A DNA stretch of 64,000 bases. Origin: Lottiidibacillus patelloidae. GTDB lineage: Bacteria > Bacillota > Bacilli > Bacillales > SA5d-4. Each line of letters opens with the position of its first letter. The stretch's first letter is position 1. The DNA lies in contig NZ_NPIA01000003.1 in NCBI RefSeq assembly GCF_002262935.1, positions 310,001 to 374,000 of the forward strand. Reading direction: 5' to 3'. Under the pieces are notes generated by a model. It did no database searches, was not told the origin of the DNA, and worked only from the letters and a program-made list of their open reading frames with translations. Positions 1-9,663 of the stretch are shown here, in pieces. Made by a program: the position numbers and the translations under genes.

Positions 1-91
1 GATTCAATAACACAAAGAGAAATACTACCTATGTTCTACTTAGTATGTAAACAATTATTAGTTACTTTTATTACCTAATCACAATAATAAC

Positions 92-120
92 TTGATAGTA
101 ACGGCTTTGTATCCTATAAT
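92..120 (+). promoter_or_regulatory. Probable sigma-A promoter of plsY
   Basis: A TTGATA hexamer at 92-97 and a perfect TATAAT at 115-120 are separated by 17 bases, the ideal vegetative spacing. The predicted transcript would start near 127, about 30 bases ahead of the plsY start, leaving room for the AAGGGG ribosome binding site. Rest of bases 1-155 shows nothing else I can name. Confidence 0.7.
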
Positions 121-155
121 TAAACAATAGTATCTGGAACAAAGGGGAATTATCA

Positions 156-743
156 ATGTACTACGATTACTTATTATACATAACAGCTTACTTGCTAGGA
201 TCAATTCCTTTTGCACTTATTGTTGGAAAGATTGGCTATGGAAAAGATATTCGCGAATATGGTAGTGGAAACCTTGGTGGAACGAATACTTTTCGTACTC
301 TTGGCGTAAAAGCTGGTCTACTTGTATCTATAGCAGATTTACTTAAAGGTACACTAGCTGCTTTCTTACCAGTAATTTTTGCAATTAATCCTGAGCCTTC
401 TCTTTTACTAGGAGTTATTGCAGTTATCGGACATGTTTATCCGGTATTCGCTAAGTTTCAAGGTGGTAAAGCAGTCGCAACATCTGGAGGTGTGTTTTTA
501 GCATATCACCCTCTACTGTTTATTACTTCACTAATTGCTTTCTTTTTATTTTTATATTTAACAAAATATGTCTCATTATCATCGATGTTAACTGCTATTT
601 ATTCTTTAATTTTCTCTATCTTTATTAAGGATCTTTGGTTAATAGTTGCTGTATTATTACTTGGAATCTTTGTTTTTTATCGCCATCGTGCTAATATTAA
701 AAGAATAATGAACAAAACAGAACCAAAAATTAAATGGCTCTAG
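156..743 (+). CDS. plsY: Glycerol-3-phosphate acyltransferase PlsY
   Basis: Integral membrane enzyme that moves an acyl group from acyl-phosphate to glycerol-3-phosphate, the first step of phospholipid synthesis in Firmicutes. The 195 residues have the family's usual length, several hydrophobic segments, and the three conserved loops: [15 protein letters not shown] near residue 37, a KGTLAA segment near 63, and [18 protein letters not shown] near 92-109. These match B. subtilis PlsY closely. It stands alone behind a good sigma-A promoter. A second, more divergent family member lies at 49638-50216, so this copy is probably the essential one (inference). Confidence 0.95.
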   Translation: MYYDYLLYITAYLLGSIPFALIVGKIGYGKDIREYGSGNLGGTNTFRTLGVKAGLLVSIADLLKGTLAAFLPVIFAINPEPSLLLGVIAVIGHVYPVFAKFQGGKAVATSGGVFLAYHPLLFITSLIAFFLFLYLTKYVSLSSMLTAIYSLIFSIFIKDLWLIVAVLLLGIFVFYRHRANIKRIMNKTEPKIKWL

Positions 744-844
744 CAACTGATTATTACTATTAGGCGTATACATATCATCTAGAATATGTACATATACTAA
801 TACATAGTGACTCGTCAGTATCGACAAATTAGGAGGTTGGTTTT

Positions 845-1042
845 ATGGCATTTTCAAGAAAGGGCCCAGAACCTGGACCAGATGTAGAAACAAATGTATG
901 GACTTGCAAAAAAGAGGATTGCAACGGTTGGATTCGTGAAAACTTTTCATTTGATAAAGAGCCTGATTGTCCTTTTTGCAAAGGTGAAATGGAAAAAGAA
1001 GTCCGCATGCTTCCTGAATTAGAAAACGAAGTAAGACGCTAA
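845..1042 (+). CDS. ydjO: YdjO-family cold-inducible small zinc-ribbon-like protein
   Basis: A 65-residue protein with two cysteine pairs, one in the TCKKEDCNGW segment near residue 20 and CPFC near residue 40, spaced as in a small zinc ribbon. The N-terminal half around VWTCKKEDCNGWIRENF matches the Bacillus YdjO family, described as cold inducible; its biochemical function is not known. The start is fixed by an AGGAGG about seven bases upstream. It is a single-gene unit closed by a strong terminator directly after the stop. Confidence 0.85.
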   Translation: MAFSRKGPEPGPDVETNVWTCKKEDCNGWIRENFSFDKEPDCPFCKGEMEKEVRMLPELENEVRR

Positions 1043-1043
1043 A

Positions 1044-1076
1044 AGAGATGAGGAATGAATCCTCATCTCTTTTTTT
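1044..1076 (+). terminator. Intrinsic terminator after ydjO
   Basis: A perfect 11-bp inverted repeat (AGAGATGAGGA / TCCTCATCTCT) with a 5-base loop is followed by six T residues. It begins two bases after the ydjO stop codon. Confidence 0.93.
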
Positions 1077-1145
1077 CATTGTTTTTTAATCTAATACCTT
1101 CGCTTAACAACATATTTTAGAACAATTGCTTAAAAAGGCTTACTC

Positions 1146-1625
1146 CTATAAGTTAATCCCCAGTATGCGCTTTAATACATTTATAGCTCCTAAATGATGA
1201 CCTTCATGGTAAATTGCAAAGGTAAGTATTTCTTGAACAGTCGTAAATTCTCCATGAGTACCTGTTAGGAACGGCTTTTTTAGTTTTTCCTCTAACTTCC
1301 CTGTTAATAATTGCTCGATTTCAGATGGCTGTTTCGATAAATGTATGGTTATTTCTTTGATGGTTGGCGGTACCTCTTTCCAGTTATCAGGGCTAGTTTT
1401 AGGGGCGAAATACGATATATATTCATCTTGCAGTTGTAACGGTATCCCAACAAAACGATTTACTAAAAGACTTTGAGCAGTAAAAATATGTCCAAACTGC
1501 CAACGTAAGTTGTTTGTAGACCCATTTGGTACTTCATCTAATAAATCTGTTGGTATTGTCTTTATTGCTTTTAAAGTAAGGCTTCTGGCAAAATGTAATT
1601 GATTAAATAACAACTTTTCATTCAT
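1146..1625 (-). CDS. DinB/YfiT-like metal-dependent four-helix protein
   Basis: A 159-residue protein of the DinB superfamily, helical bundles that usually hold a divalent metal with three histidines and include thiol-dependent transferases such as bacillithiol S-transferases. The candidate metal ligands are visible: a histidine in RWQFGH near residue 46 and the YHEGHHLGAI segment near residue 140. GGAGATGATGCA precedes the ATG. The substrate cannot be read from sequence. Monocistronic, facing ydjO and reading away from yozE's side of the cluster. Confidence 0.85.
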   Translation of the reverse strand: MNEKLLFNQLHFARSLTLKAIKTIPTDLLDEVPNGSTNNLRWQFGHIFTAQSLLVNRFVGIPLQLQDEYISYFAPKTSPDNWKEVPPTIKEITIHLSKQPSEIEQLLTGKLEEKLKKPFLTGTHGEFTTVQEILTFAIYHEGHHLGAINVLKRILGINL

Positions 1626-1690
1626 TGCATCATCTCCATTTGCTGTTTTCTATTTAATACTACAAAAGAGAGTAACTTATGAATGAATAT

Positions 1691-1719
1691 AAAAAACCTA
1701 CCATATCCGCAGGTAGGTT
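1691..1719 (-). terminator. Intrinsic terminator of yozE
   Basis: Read on the minus strand, AACCTACC pairs with GGTAGGTT around a 9-base loop and is followed by TTTTTT. The 5-prime arm overlaps the yozE stop codon. Confidence 0.85.
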
Positions 1720-1945
1720 ATAACACTTTTAACTCATCTAACAAATAAATTTCCCATAAATCATCAAATAATGTTAGGGAATGAATTGAAGATGAATGTA
1801 ATTCAAGGTATGTGCTAATTTCATCATAATTATTAGATTGTTTAGGGAAGTCATGTGCAAGATAAACTTCATTAGCTATTTTGGCAATGTCAATATTGCT
1901 ATCGCCTCTATATTTCATTAAGAAATGGTAAAAGGATTTCTCCAC
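1718..1945 (-). CDS. yozE: YozE family (UPF0346) small protein
   Basis: A small acidic helical protein of the YozE/UPF0346 family, of unknown function. The core SFYHFLMKYRGD, followed by HDFPKQSNNYDEISTYLEL, aligns with B. subtilis YozE. I place the start at the GTG at 1945, giving 75 residues: a textbook AGGAGG lies seven bases upstream and the protein then begins MEKSFYHF like its relatives. A longer ATG start at 1978 would add 11 residues, but its ribosome binding site is weaker. The gene's own terminator overlaps its stop. Confidence 0.85.
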   Translation of the reverse strand: MEKSFYHFLMKYRGDSNIDIAKIANEVYLAHDFPKQSNNYDEISTYLELHSSSIHSLTLFDDLWEIYLLDELKVL

Positions 1946-2139
1946 CAATCGTCCTCCTATCTTAAACTTTGCCTTCATCTCTTTTTACAAGATACTAGAT
2001 TATACAAAATCTGTCAAACTATCATGCGAATAGTTAGGAAACCGTCGAAAACCCTCGTAGTTTGCGCTTTCCCGGGAAACTAATTACATGTTTAAGATTT
2101 TACTACTTCGGTAATAATAGTTCTAAAAAGGAGTTTAAT

Positions 2140-2370
2140 ATGAAGGTAATTCATAAAGAACTATTAGATATTCAAGGCAGCCAATCCACTTTTTTAATAG
2201 AGGTAGAAAATAATAATGCACATTCTTATAACGATCGTTTTAAAATTATTGTAAGTACTAATGATGATCAAGTTTTAATAGAGGATATTTTTTGTTATAA
2301 CGGATCTGAAGACCGTTATGATTGCGTAACAAATTTACTTTCACCTAAGATATTCAATGAGTTGATATAA
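2140..2370 (+). CDS. Small conserved-looking hypothetical protein
   Basis: A 76-residue protein starting at the ATG at 2140, which has AAAAAGGAG eight bases upstream; the frame stays open upstream to 2062 but that extension has no ribosome binding site. The sequence is mixed charge with beta-like stretches (STFLIEVENN, FKIIVSTNDDQVLIEDIF), no membrane segment and no cysteine cluster. I do not recognise a family. It converges on the sensor kinase gene and shares a terminator with it. Confidence 0.6.
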   Translation: MKVIHKELLDIQGSQSTFLIEVENNNAHSYNDRFKIIVSTNDDQVLIEDIFCYNGSEDRYDCVTNLLSPKIFNELI

Positions 2371-2404
2371 AAAGCAGATAACTTAACTTCAGTTATCTGC
2401 TTTT
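2370..2404. terminator. Bidirectional terminator between two convergent genes
   Basis: AAAAGCAGATAACT (2370-2383) pairs perfectly with AGTTATCTGCTTTT (2391-2404) across a 7-base loop. The A and T tracts at the ends let it work in both directions. It overlaps the end of the kinase gene. Confidence 0.9.
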
Positions 2405-4536
2405 GTAGGGATATAGATATTAAATGTGGTCCCTTTATTTTTTTCACTTTGAACTTTTATTTCTCCACCTAAATCTTGAATAATGCGGTAGGAAATCATT
2501 AACCCCAATCCATTCCCTTGCTCTTTTGTCGTGAAAAAAGGAGTTGCTAATTGGTTAACTACGTGTTGCTCCATACCGATTCCAGTATCTGAAATGGAAA
2601 TACAAAATTGATCATCTTCAAAACTAGTTTTTATTGTTAAAGATCCACCTGATTCCATAGCTTCGTTCGCATTTTGGAACATATTAAAAAATACTTGCCT
2701 TAAGTAGTCATCATTCACATAAAATTCAGGGATTTTTGAGAACTTTTTAATGACCGTAATATCTTTATTTTTTAACACATTCACAAATAATAATATTGTT
2801 TCATCTAAAAGTTGATTAATATTGGTCTTTACAACTTTATTGGACACTTTAGGTTTCGAAATAGATAACATGCTATTTAATATTGAATTTATTCTTTCTA
2901 TCTCATTAATTAGTAAAGGTTTATACACTCCTGCAGATGAGTTGTTATCATTTTCAAGTTCTAAAAAACCTTTAATTGTAGTTAATGGATTTCGAATTTC
3001 ATGAGCAATGCCTGCGGCCATCTGTCCAATTGCATTTAACTTTTCAGAATGGAAAATTTCTTTTTCAAGTATTTTTTGTTCGGTTATATCCGTAAACATG
3101 ACTAATAAATCATTATTACTAAGGTCTTCTTTACTAAAAGGAATACTGGAGATCGTACCACTAAAAGTATAAAGTTTACTATCAAGATCTAAACTAAATT
3201 CTATTTTTTTATGTTTTATTTCATTACTATTAAATGAATCAAAATCAATTACACTAATAAAACGAAATATTTCTATATTGATGCTCTTAATGTTTTCAAT
3301 AGACTTCCCTACTACTTGATCTTTTGATATTGAAAATAAGTCTTCACAGTAACTGTTAAATGTTGTGATTTTTTTATTTGTGCTGCTTATCGATATAACA
3401 CCGTAGTTAGTAGTTTCTAAAATAGTTGCGGCCTTACGATACTCGTGCTCTCTATTGATAATTTGTTCCATCATTAAATCAAATGATGCATTTAATTGAA
3501 TAACTTCTTTATATGTATTATTGATTTTATTTTGAGGGGTTTTACCCTCACCAAAAATCGATACTCTTTCGACTAGTTCATAAATTGGTTTTGTTAAATA
3601 TTTAGTTAACCAAATAGAAAGAATTATACTAGTAAGTAACACAATAATGAAAATAAACAAATACTTAACTAACAACTGTCGCAACGGCTCGTACATTTTA
3701 TTTGTTGGTGATGAAATAACTACATACCAATCATTATTAAAACCATTAACATGCTGGATTTTTGAAACGCTAAACGAATAACTTTCGTCTTCACTTAGCA
3801 ATATTTCCTTATTTTGTAAGGCGTCTTTCAACTTCTCTTTCTCAACACCATAATAATTAAAGAAATTAACATTAAAGATATAAGAACGTTCAGGGTGGGC
3901 AATAATTTCTCCTTTGCCATTCATTAAAAAGGCAAGGTCATGACTGTTAGCATTACTACTTTGTTTACTAAAACGGTCGATTAAGTCCCAAAATGCATCT
4001 AAATCTATCGAAGTTGAAACAGTGCCTAAATGAACGCCATCACTTTTTTCCACACGTGCTGCCAATACTACAAGTGGACGATTAATAACAGGTGATAAAT
4101 ATATATCTGAGAAATAAATGCCATTTTCATTTGCTTTATCAACCCAAGAACGTGTGCTTAAGTTTGCCCCAAGCATTCCGTCTCCCATATCTGCAATAAC
4201 AATTCCTTTTTTATTTAATAAAATTGAGCCATAAAAATATTTATCGTGTGATTCGATAAACGAATAAAACTCCTTTTTAACCTCTTCAGAGTTGCCATGG
4301 AAATTTGTAATAACCGTGTTCCTTCGTAATAAATCAATATCGGCTAATCTCTCATATATGAACTCATTAATTTCACCCGAAACACTCTCAGAAGCAAAAT
4401 GAAGATTTCGATCTATTTGATTTGCTAGAATCTCTTTTTGATCATCATACGAAATAAAACCTAAAACTCCTAGTGAGCAGATTGAAATAAATAGTATTAT
4501 AAACAGTAGTTTACTATAAAGTGTACGGAAGAACAT
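2389..4536 (-). CDS. Membrane sensor histidine kinase (Cache-HAMP-PAS-HisKA-HATPase)
   Basis: A 715-residue kinase. The order is: transmembrane helix near residue 8-28, extracellular double-Cache-like region to about 280, second helix near 290-310, HAMP segment (LTKYLTKPIYELVERV), PAS domain about 360-490, HisKA with the phospho-acceptor in AAGIAHEIRNPLTTIKGFL near residue 512, and an ATPase domain ending in FFTTKEQGNGLGLMISYRI. The HisKA box resembles the KinA/KinE group that feeds the Spo0F phosphorelay. No response regulator gene adjoins it, which also fits an orphan phosphorelay kinase. Ligand unknown. Assignment as a sporulation kinase is inference; kapB and kapD lie 7-9 kb away. Confidence 0.9.
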   Translation of the reverse strand: MFFRTLYSKLLFIILFISICSLGVLGFISYDDQKEILANQIDRNLHFASESVSGEINEFIYERLADIDLLRRNTVITNFHGNSEEVKKEFYSFIESHDKYFYGSILLNKKGIVIADMGDGMLGANLSTRSWVDKANENGIYFSDIYLSPVINRPLVVLAARVEKSDGVHLGTVSTSIDLDAFWDLIDRFSKQSSNANSHDLAFLMNGKGEIIAHPERSYIFNVNFFNYYGVEKEKLKDALQNKEILLSEDESYSFSVSKIQHVNGFNNDWYVVISSPTNKMYEPLRQLLVKYLFIFIIVLLTSIILSIWLTKYLTKPIYELVERVSIFGEGKTPQNKINNTYKEVIQLNASFDLMMEQIINREHEYRKAATILETTNYGVISISSTNKKITTFNSYCEDLFSISKDQVVGKSIENIKSINIEIFRFISVIDFDSFNSNEIKHKKIEFSLDLDSKLYTFSGTISSIPFSKEDLSNNDLLVMFTDITEQKILEKEIFHSEKLNAIGQMAAGIAHEIRNPLTTIKGFLELENDNNSSAGVYKPLLINEIERINSILNSMLSISKPKVSNKVVKTNINQLLDETILLFVNVLKNKDITVIKKFSKIPEFYVNDDYLRQVFFNMFQNANEAMESGGSLTIKTSFEDDQFCISISDTGIGMEQHVVNQLATPFFTTKEQGNGLGLMISYRIIQDLGGEIKVQSEKNKGTTFNIYIPTKADN

Positions 4537-4639
4537 TTAACTTCACTCTCTTCTAGGAAAAATATACCTATTAATGATACTATTATATTGTATTAGTTTT
4601 TCCGACAAATTTCTATAAGAAATTACAATTTCCATCTTG

Positions 4640-4669
4640 TTGTTAACTACTTATCTACTCTTTTATGAT
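4640..4669 (+). promoter_or_regulatory. Probable sigma-A promoter of the diguanylate cyclase gene
   Basis: TTGTTA at 4640-4645 and TATGAT at 4664-4669 are spaced by 18 bases. The transcript would start near 4676 and lead into the AAGGAG at 4701, just before the gene's ATG. Confidence 0.5.
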
Positions 4670-4715
4670 AAAATCAAATAAACTACTCAGTAATTGCCGC
4701 AAGGAGACCTCTTAC

Positions 4716-5816
4716 ATGACAATAGAAAAATTACAATTAATTTTAGCAAACATCGCTTTGTTATTCATGATGCATGTTTTATTAAGTGCCGTTCATAGTA
4801 AATTAAAGCCATTCAATACAAAGTTCACATACCTATTACAAGTTACAATTGTTTCATTAACATCAATTGCCATGTTATATTTCCCAATTGCTTTTGGCGA
4901 CTTTCGCTTTGATTTTAGAGCTCTACCTTTGATGCTACTAGCATTCATATTAGGATGGAAGCATACAATCCCTGCATTAATCTTAGTATCACTCGTGCGA
5001 TTTAGTTTTGGCGGAGAAGGAGCTATTCCAGGTGTTATTTATGGAACTATGATACCGACTATAGTTGCTATGCTATTATCAAAGAATGCATTTGCAATGA
5101 AAAATGTATTCAGATACTTAACTGGATCAGTTGCTGTTATTTTATCATCAGACTTATTCATCATTATAGTAGTCCCAAATGGTTGGGAAGTTTTTAAAGA
5201 TATATTCCCATTGCGCTTCTTGTTTTTTGTTTCTAGTGCCTACATGATCTATTTAATGGTAATGGAAAACCGAAAAAGATTAGAACTCCAAAATAGACTT
5301 AAATTTTTTGCTAATCACGATCCACTTACAGGATTATATAACAATAGGAGATTTTTTGAAAAGGTTAAAGAAGTATTTATAAAAAAGGATGGGCCTTATT
5401 ATATTGCAATGGTCGACATTGATTACTTTAAAAAAATTAATGACACATACGGACATGTATCTGGTGATAAAATTTTGTCAGCCTTTGCTAACTTATTGTT
5501 ATCTAACTCAGGAAAGAATTTAGTTGTTGGTAGGTATGGTGGTGAAGAGTTTATCATTCATATTTCAGGTATGTCTCCAGTAGGAGTTTTAAACAAGCTT
5601 GAAGCTATTAGAAACGATATTGAAAGAACTACTTTTTACACACATGAAAATGAGCCGATGACTTTAACTGCTTCAATTGGATTCACTAATTATGTAAACG
5701 TTCAAAATATGGAATTGACAATTGACATTGCAGATCAAGAGCTTTATAAAGCAAAAAGAAATGGTCGTAATCAAATTTCTTCAAACTTAATCGAACAAAT
5801 AAATAAAAAATCCTAA
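4716..5816 (+). CDS. Membrane diguanylate cyclase (5TM-5TMR_LYT-like + GGDEF)
   Basis: Makes cyclic di-GMP from GTP. About 190 N-terminal residues form several hydrophobic segments resembling the 5TMR-LYT sensor, containing FRALPLMLLAFILGWKHTIP and FSFGGEGAIPGVIYG. The GGDEF domain follows, with the metal/GTP motif DIDYFKKINDTYGH and an intact signature RYGGEEF near residue 277. The residues just before it read GKNLVVG, so the usual RxxD allosteric inhibition site is absent. I start at the ATG at 4716 with AAGGAG upstream (366 residues). Likely an active cyclase without product inhibition (inference). Confidence 0.92.
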   Translation: MTIEKLQLILANIALLFMMHVLLSAVHSKLKPFNTKFTYLLQVTIVSLTSIAMLYFPIAFGDFRFDFRALPLMLLAFILGWKHTIPALILVSLVRFSFGGEGAIPGVIYGTMIPTIVAMLLSKNAFAMKNVFRYLTGSVAVILSSDLFIIIVVPNGWEVFKDIFPLRFLFFVSSAYMIYLMVMENRKRLELQNRLKFFANHDPLTGLYNNRRFFEKVKEVFIKKDGPYYIAMVDIDYFKKINDTYGHVSGDKILSAFANLLLSNSGKNLVVGRYGGEEFIIHISGMSPVGVLNKLEAIRNDIERTTFYTHENEPMTLTASIGFTNYVNVQNMELTIDIADQELYKAKRNGRNQISSNLIEQINKKS

Positions 5817-5845
5817 CCAATATTATTTGTGGTTAGGATTTTTTT
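5805..5845. terminator. Bidirectional terminator
   Basis: AAAAATCCTAACCA pairs with TGGTTAGGATTTTT across a 10-base loop, flanked by A and T runs. It ends the cyclase gene and also lies at the end of the convergent DUF1835 gene. Confidence 0.9.
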
Positions 5846-6780
5846 ATTAAATTTTCCCCATCATAATACCAACCATGATCTGTTAAGTGAACTCCACCTA
5901 CCCACCAATCAATTGGCGAATAATCTGTTCTTTTCTTTGAATTATCATCTAGTACTAACTTCCCTATATTAGTTATAGAGCAAAGCGGATTGTTATTTCC
6001 ATTTAGCCTTGGCAGCTTATCAGTGACTTGAATTAGTGGAGATAACTTCATTAAAATTGCAGAAAATTGCAGGTCAGTTAACCCATCCTCTACACGCTCA
6101 TTAGTTATTATTTGAAAGAGCTCATTAAATAGCAAAGCCTCTTCATTTAATAGTTTTAATACCGTTCTTTCTAATTCATTTAATCCGTCTGCAGGATGTG
6201 GAAAATAAGAATAATGAACTTCAATTGCTTTCTTTAAAAACGGAAGGCTAAGCTCCTCATTTTGTAACATATCATGTAATAGAACCGGGTTATCTGATGT
6301 GTAATATTCCCAAGCTAACGCAGCATCATCTATTTGTTTTCTTGATACTTCTCTTCTATCACTTACGAATAGTTTTTTCAACTCATTCTCAGATAATTGC
6401 CCTAGGGAATGAAATTGCTTCACAGAAGGATGATTATTAATACTAACTATTTTTAATGTGTTAAACGATATTCCTTTTAAACGATTTAATATGTAAATAA
6501 GCATTATCTGGTCATATCTATCATGTTCAAACCACAATGTTACATCATCATTTCTTTGTATACGATTAAGCGCTTCCTCCTGTTTCATGGATGTTTCAAT
6601 AAATAACTCCTTTGGTACACCAATACTATTTTCAAAGTATTTAGCCCGTTTATTCAAAACCGCTTCAGTTAACTGTTCTTCAAGTGGGCCAAAGTCGTAC
6701 ATTTCACGCCATACTATTATTTCACCTTCTATATTTTTCAGTTTGTTTGCGAGCACATCTCCATTAACAATATGAATCAT
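5833..6780 (-). CDS. DUF1835 / DUF3658 domain protein
   Basis: A 315-residue soluble protein. Its start, MIHIVNGDVLANKLKN followed by IVWREMYDFGPL, is typical of DUF1835, and the C-terminal part resembles the DUF3658 partner domain commonly fused to it in Bacilli. No catalytic role is established. AGAGGAGTG precedes the ATG. It is a single-gene unit between the convergent cyclase gene and dfrA. I can only name the domains, not a function. Confidence 0.85.
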   Translation of the reverse strand: MIHIVNGDVLANKLKNIEGEIIVWREMYDFGPLEEQLTEAVLNKRAKYFENSIGVPKELFIETSMKQEEALNRIQRNDDVTLWFEHDRYDQIMLIYILNRLKGISFNTLKIVSINNHPSVKQFHSLGQLSENELKKLFVSDRREVSRKQIDDAALAWEYYTSDNPVLLHDMLQNEELSLPFLKKAIEVHYSYFPHPADGLNELERTVLKLLNEEALLFNELFQIITNERVEDGLTDLQFSAILMKLSPLIQVTDKLPRLNGNNNPLCSITNIGKLVLDDNSKKRTDYSPIDWWVGGVHLTDHGWYYDGENLIKKS

Positions 6781-6846
6781 TAGTTGTCACTCCTCTGTTT
6801 AATTATTATAACTCAGTTAAATAAAATGCTCATTATTGGTTGTAAA

Positions 6847-6869
6847 GAAAAAAGCGAACAAATGTCCGC
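6847..6869 (-). terminator. Terminator of the thyA-dfrA operon
   Basis: On the minus strand, GCGGACA and TGTTCGC form a 7-bp stem (one G-U pair) followed by six T residues, 16 bases past the dfrA stop. Confidence 0.75.
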
Positions 6870-6884
6870 CTAATGATAACTTCT

Positions 6885-7364
6885 TTATTTCCTTACATAT
6901 TCTAAAAATTTATAATCATAAGGATTGGAACTATCTTTTTCCCCAATTGTTTCATGGACTAATTCCCATTGTTCCATTTGAACAAATGGAAAAAAGGCAT
7001 CTCCTGAAAAAACTTCATCAATTAATGTAATATACAACTTATCTGCTTTTGTTAGAAATTGCTTGTACACTTCTTCTCCACCAATAACATAGACTTCCTG
7101 TCCCTTAAAAGTAGTAAGTACCTCTTCAACAGAATGGAGAACTTCGACACCAGATACAGACCAATCCTTATTACGAGTTAAGACAACATTTCTTCTATTA
7201 GGAAGTGGTTTGCCAATAGATTCATACGTTTTTCTACCCATTACTATAACGTGATTTGTCGTGATTCGTTTAAAGTACTTTAGGTCAGCTGGTAGATGCC
7301 AAGGCAATTTATTATTTAATCCTATTGTGTTTTTTTTATCCATGCATGTAATTAATGAAATCAT
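6885..7364 (-). CDS. dfrA: Dihydrofolate reductase
   Basis: Reduces dihydrofolate to tetrahydrofolate with NADPH and is the target of trimethoprim. The 159 residues have the standard length, beginning [27 protein letters not shown], with the substrate-binding acid in LPADLKYFK (the usual Asp27 equivalent), [11 protein letters not shown] for NADPH binding, and [12 protein letters not shown]. The start overlaps the thyA stop by four bases (ATGA), so the two are translationally coupled and dfrA recycles the dihydrofolate made by thymidylate synthase. Confidence 0.97.
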   Translation of the reverse strand: MISLITCMDKKNTIGLNNKLPWHLPADLKYFKRITTNHVIVMGRKTYESIGKPLPNRRNVVLTRNKDWSVSGVEVLHSVEEVLTTFKGQEVYVIGGEEVYKQFLTKADKLYITLIDEVFSGDAFFPFVQMEQWELVHETIGEKDSSNPYDYKFLEYVRK

Positions 7365-8155
7365 ACAGAAACCGTTCCTTTAATATGCGGATGAGCATTG
7401 TAGTTTTTTATAGAAAAGTCTTCGAACGTGAAATCAAAAATCGTTTTCTTTTCTTTATTAATCTCTAGTTGTGGAAGTGTATTAGGATCCCGTGAAAGTT
7501 GTAATTTCACTTGCTCAATATGGTTAGAGTATATATGTGCATCTCCTAATGTATGGATAAATTCTCCCGGCTTTAAGTTACAAACATGAGCAACCATATG
7601 TGTTAAGAGTGCATAGGAAGCGATATTAAATGGAACACCTAAAAAGACATCTCCGCTTCTTTGATAAAGCTGACATGATAGTTTACCGTCTGTAACAAAA
7701 AATTGGAATAATAAATGGCATGGTGGTAAAGCCATTTTCTTTAAGTCACCAACATTCCAGGCAGAAACTATTAATCTGCGAGAATTAGGATTTTGCTTAA
7801 TTTCTTGGATGACATCAGAAATTTGATCAATAGTAGTTCCATTGTCAGCTGTCCACGAGCGCCACTGGTGACCATAAATTGGTCCTAAATCTCCATTTTC
7901 ATCTGCCCATTCATTCCAAATCTTAACACCATTTTCTTGTAAATAAGAAATATTCGTACTACCTTGTAAAAACCATAATAATTCGTGAATAATAGATTTC
8001 ATATGTATTTTTTTTGTAGTAACAAGTGGGAATCCTTCTTGTAAATTAAAACGCATTTGATGACCGAAAATACTTACTGTACCTGTCCCAGTTCGGTCCA
8101 TTTTAGTAGTACCTTCATTTAATATCTTCTCACAAAGTTTTAAATATTGTTCCAT
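7361..8155 (-). CDS. thyA: Thymidylate synthase (ThyA type)
   Basis: Methylates dUMP to dTMP with methylene-tetrahydrofolate as donor and reductant. Its 264 residues match the short bacterial ThyA form (ThyB of B. subtilis). Visible motifs are [11 protein letters not shown] near residue 21, the catalytic cysteine in [11 protein letters not shown] near residue 146, and [20 protein letters not shown] near 165-185. GGGGGAATTCTG precedes the ATG. It is the first gene of a two-gene operon with dfrA. Confidence 0.97.
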   Translation of the reverse strand: MEQYLKLCEKILNEGTTKMDRTGTGTVSIFGHQMRFNLQEGFPLVTTKKIHMKSIIHELLWFLQGSTNISYLQENGVKIWNEWADENGDLGPIYGHQWRSWTADNGTTIDQISDVIQEIKQNPNSRRLIVSAWNVGDLKKMALPPCHLLFQFFVTDGKLSCQLYQRSGDVFLGVPFNIASYALLTHMVAHVCNLKPGEFIHTLGDAHIYSNHIEQVKLQLSRDPNTLPQLEINKEKKTIFDFTFEDFSIKNYNAHPHIKGTVSV

Positions 8156-8357
8156 CAGAATTCCCCCATAATAATTTTTTCATATTATTATTGTAACAGG
8201 GAAAAGGTTAATTTTTCTAATAAAAACTTTAACCAATACGGTAAATATATCGTTTGTATTAGTAGACTAGTAACATATATTAGTTTATAGCCTCCCAGTA
8301 ATATTTCTAGTTAACTATTTTTATTTGTCGCATATGATAGCTGATGAGGTGGTAAAT

Positions 8358-8852
8358 GTGCTAATCCATTCGGTTAAAAAAGGCGAAACGCTTTGGTCTA
8401 TATCTGAAGATTATCGAGTTCCATTATCAAACTTAATACTAACCAATAATATTACAAATCCAAATATGATTATGATTGGACAACAAATAATCATTCCTGG
8501 ATTACCAGACCCTAACACAATTCCATATCAAATAAAGGTTTTTTTAGGTAGAAAAAAACTCCAGTTACTTAAAAATAACGTACTTATTAAAGAGTATCCT
8601 ATAGCAATTGGTCGAATATTGCATGCTACACCTTCTGGAAGCTACGTTGTAGTTAATAGACAACCAAATCCAGGCGGACCATTTGGAAGCATGTGGCTAA
8701 GCTTATCTAAAAAACATTACGGTATTCACGGAACAAATAATCCTTCTTCTATCGGAAAAGCTGTTTCTTTAGGCTGCATTAGAATGTACAATGCGGATGT
8801 TCTAGAACTAGCATCAACAATTCCTAACGGAACATTAGTGAACATAAATTAA
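8358..8852 (+). CDS. ykuD: L,D-transpeptidase YkuD with LysM domain
   Basis: Cross-links peptidoglycan stem peptides in a beta-lactam-insensitive way. A LysM domain ([19 protein letters not shown] to IIIP, residues 4-47) is followed by the YkuD fold with [20 protein letters not shown], in which H124 and C140 are the catalytic pair. The GTG start at 8358 with GAGGTGG five bases upstream gives 164 residues, the same length as B. subtilis YkuD, a spore-associated enzyme. There is no signal peptide, as in that protein. The stop codon overlaps that of the convergent hydrolase gene. Confidence 0.93.
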   Translation: MLIHSVKKGETLWSISEDYRVPLSNLILTNNITNPNMIMIGQQIIIPGLPDPNTIPYQIKVFLGRKKLQLLKNNVLIKEYPIAIGRILHATPSGSYVVVNRQPNPGGPFGSMWLSLSKKHYGIHGTNNPSSIGKAVSLGCIRMYNADVLELASTIPNGTLVNIN

Positions 8853-9610
8853 AAATCTTGAGTGTTTTCTTTAAGAAAATGGTCAATAGCATGATTAAAG
8901 GGTATTGCTTTCTTCGTTGGAATTTGGTGAAAGGCATTATTAATATAAACGGTTTTTAGATTTGGTACCTTCTCTTGATAAATCTTTTGATAAGAGTGGA
9001 TGTAATAATCTTTGTTCCCATAAATAAGCAACATCGGAGCCTTTATATATTCAAGCTTGTTAGTACACGAGTATTGCAAACCATTTGTATATAAGTCAGC
9101 TATTGCCTTTTGGTTATTCATTAAAAAGTATTCCTTCATCTCATATAGATCCTCTTTAACCACCTTATGGCTAAATGATAAGAGGCTTGCTAATAAAGAT
9201 AGATTATTTTTTGCTAACCAAATTCCAACCTCAAACTGCTTTTTCAGAAGTAATGTAGTAACTTCTGAAAATCCCCCGCATAAGATTATTCCTAATGTTT
9301 GGTTAGGGTATCGTATAGCAAAATCTTGTGCGACAAATCCTCCATTTGAATAGCCACAGATATAAGCTTTTTCTATTTTACATTGTTCAAGTAAATGAGA
9401 TAAGTTTTCACTTAATGTTGGTATTGTTAATGGATCTCCTGAATAATCACTCTTACCATGCCCTTGTAAATCATACAGTATTACTTGATATTTATTAGCT
9501 AATTCTTTTTGATACTTAAATACTACATGTCCCATTCCTGGTGGGTGAATAAATACTATTGGCACACCAGTACCAAGGATTTCAATGTAATGATTAATTA
9601 TTTTAGTCAT
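8849..9610 (-). CDS. Alpha/beta-fold hydrolase
   Basis: A 253-residue hydrolase of the alpha/beta superfamily. The oxyanion-hole region HPPGMGH is near residue 21, the nucleophile elbow GYSNGG near residue 88, the acid lies near [10 protein letters not shown], and the catalytic histidine is in NNAFHQIP near residue 228. Substrate unknown; esterase or lactonase activity is plausible. Its stop overlaps the ykuD stop, with no terminator between the two convergent genes. Confidence 0.88.
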   Translation of the reverse strand: MTKIINHYIEILGTGVPIVFIHPPGMGHVVFKYQKELANKYQVILYDLQGHGKSDYSGDPLTIPTLSENLSHLLEQCKIEKAYICGYSNGGFVAQDFAIRYPNQTLGIILCGGFSEVTTLLLKKQFEVGIWLAKNNLSLLASLLSFSHKVVKEDLYEMKEYFLMNNQKAIADLYTNGLQYSCTNKLEYIKAPMLLIYGNKDYYIHSYQKIYQEKVPNLKTVYINNAFHQIPTKKAIPFNHAIDHFLKENTQDF

Positions 9611-9663
9611 CGTTTCACTCCATAATAATTGCTTTTAATAGTATCATCTGCAACTAATTATTT

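Noticed and set aside
843-1079. A 78-residue minus-strand frame
   Set aside because: Antisense to ydjO and its terminator; the plus-strand gene has the family match and the ribosome binding site.
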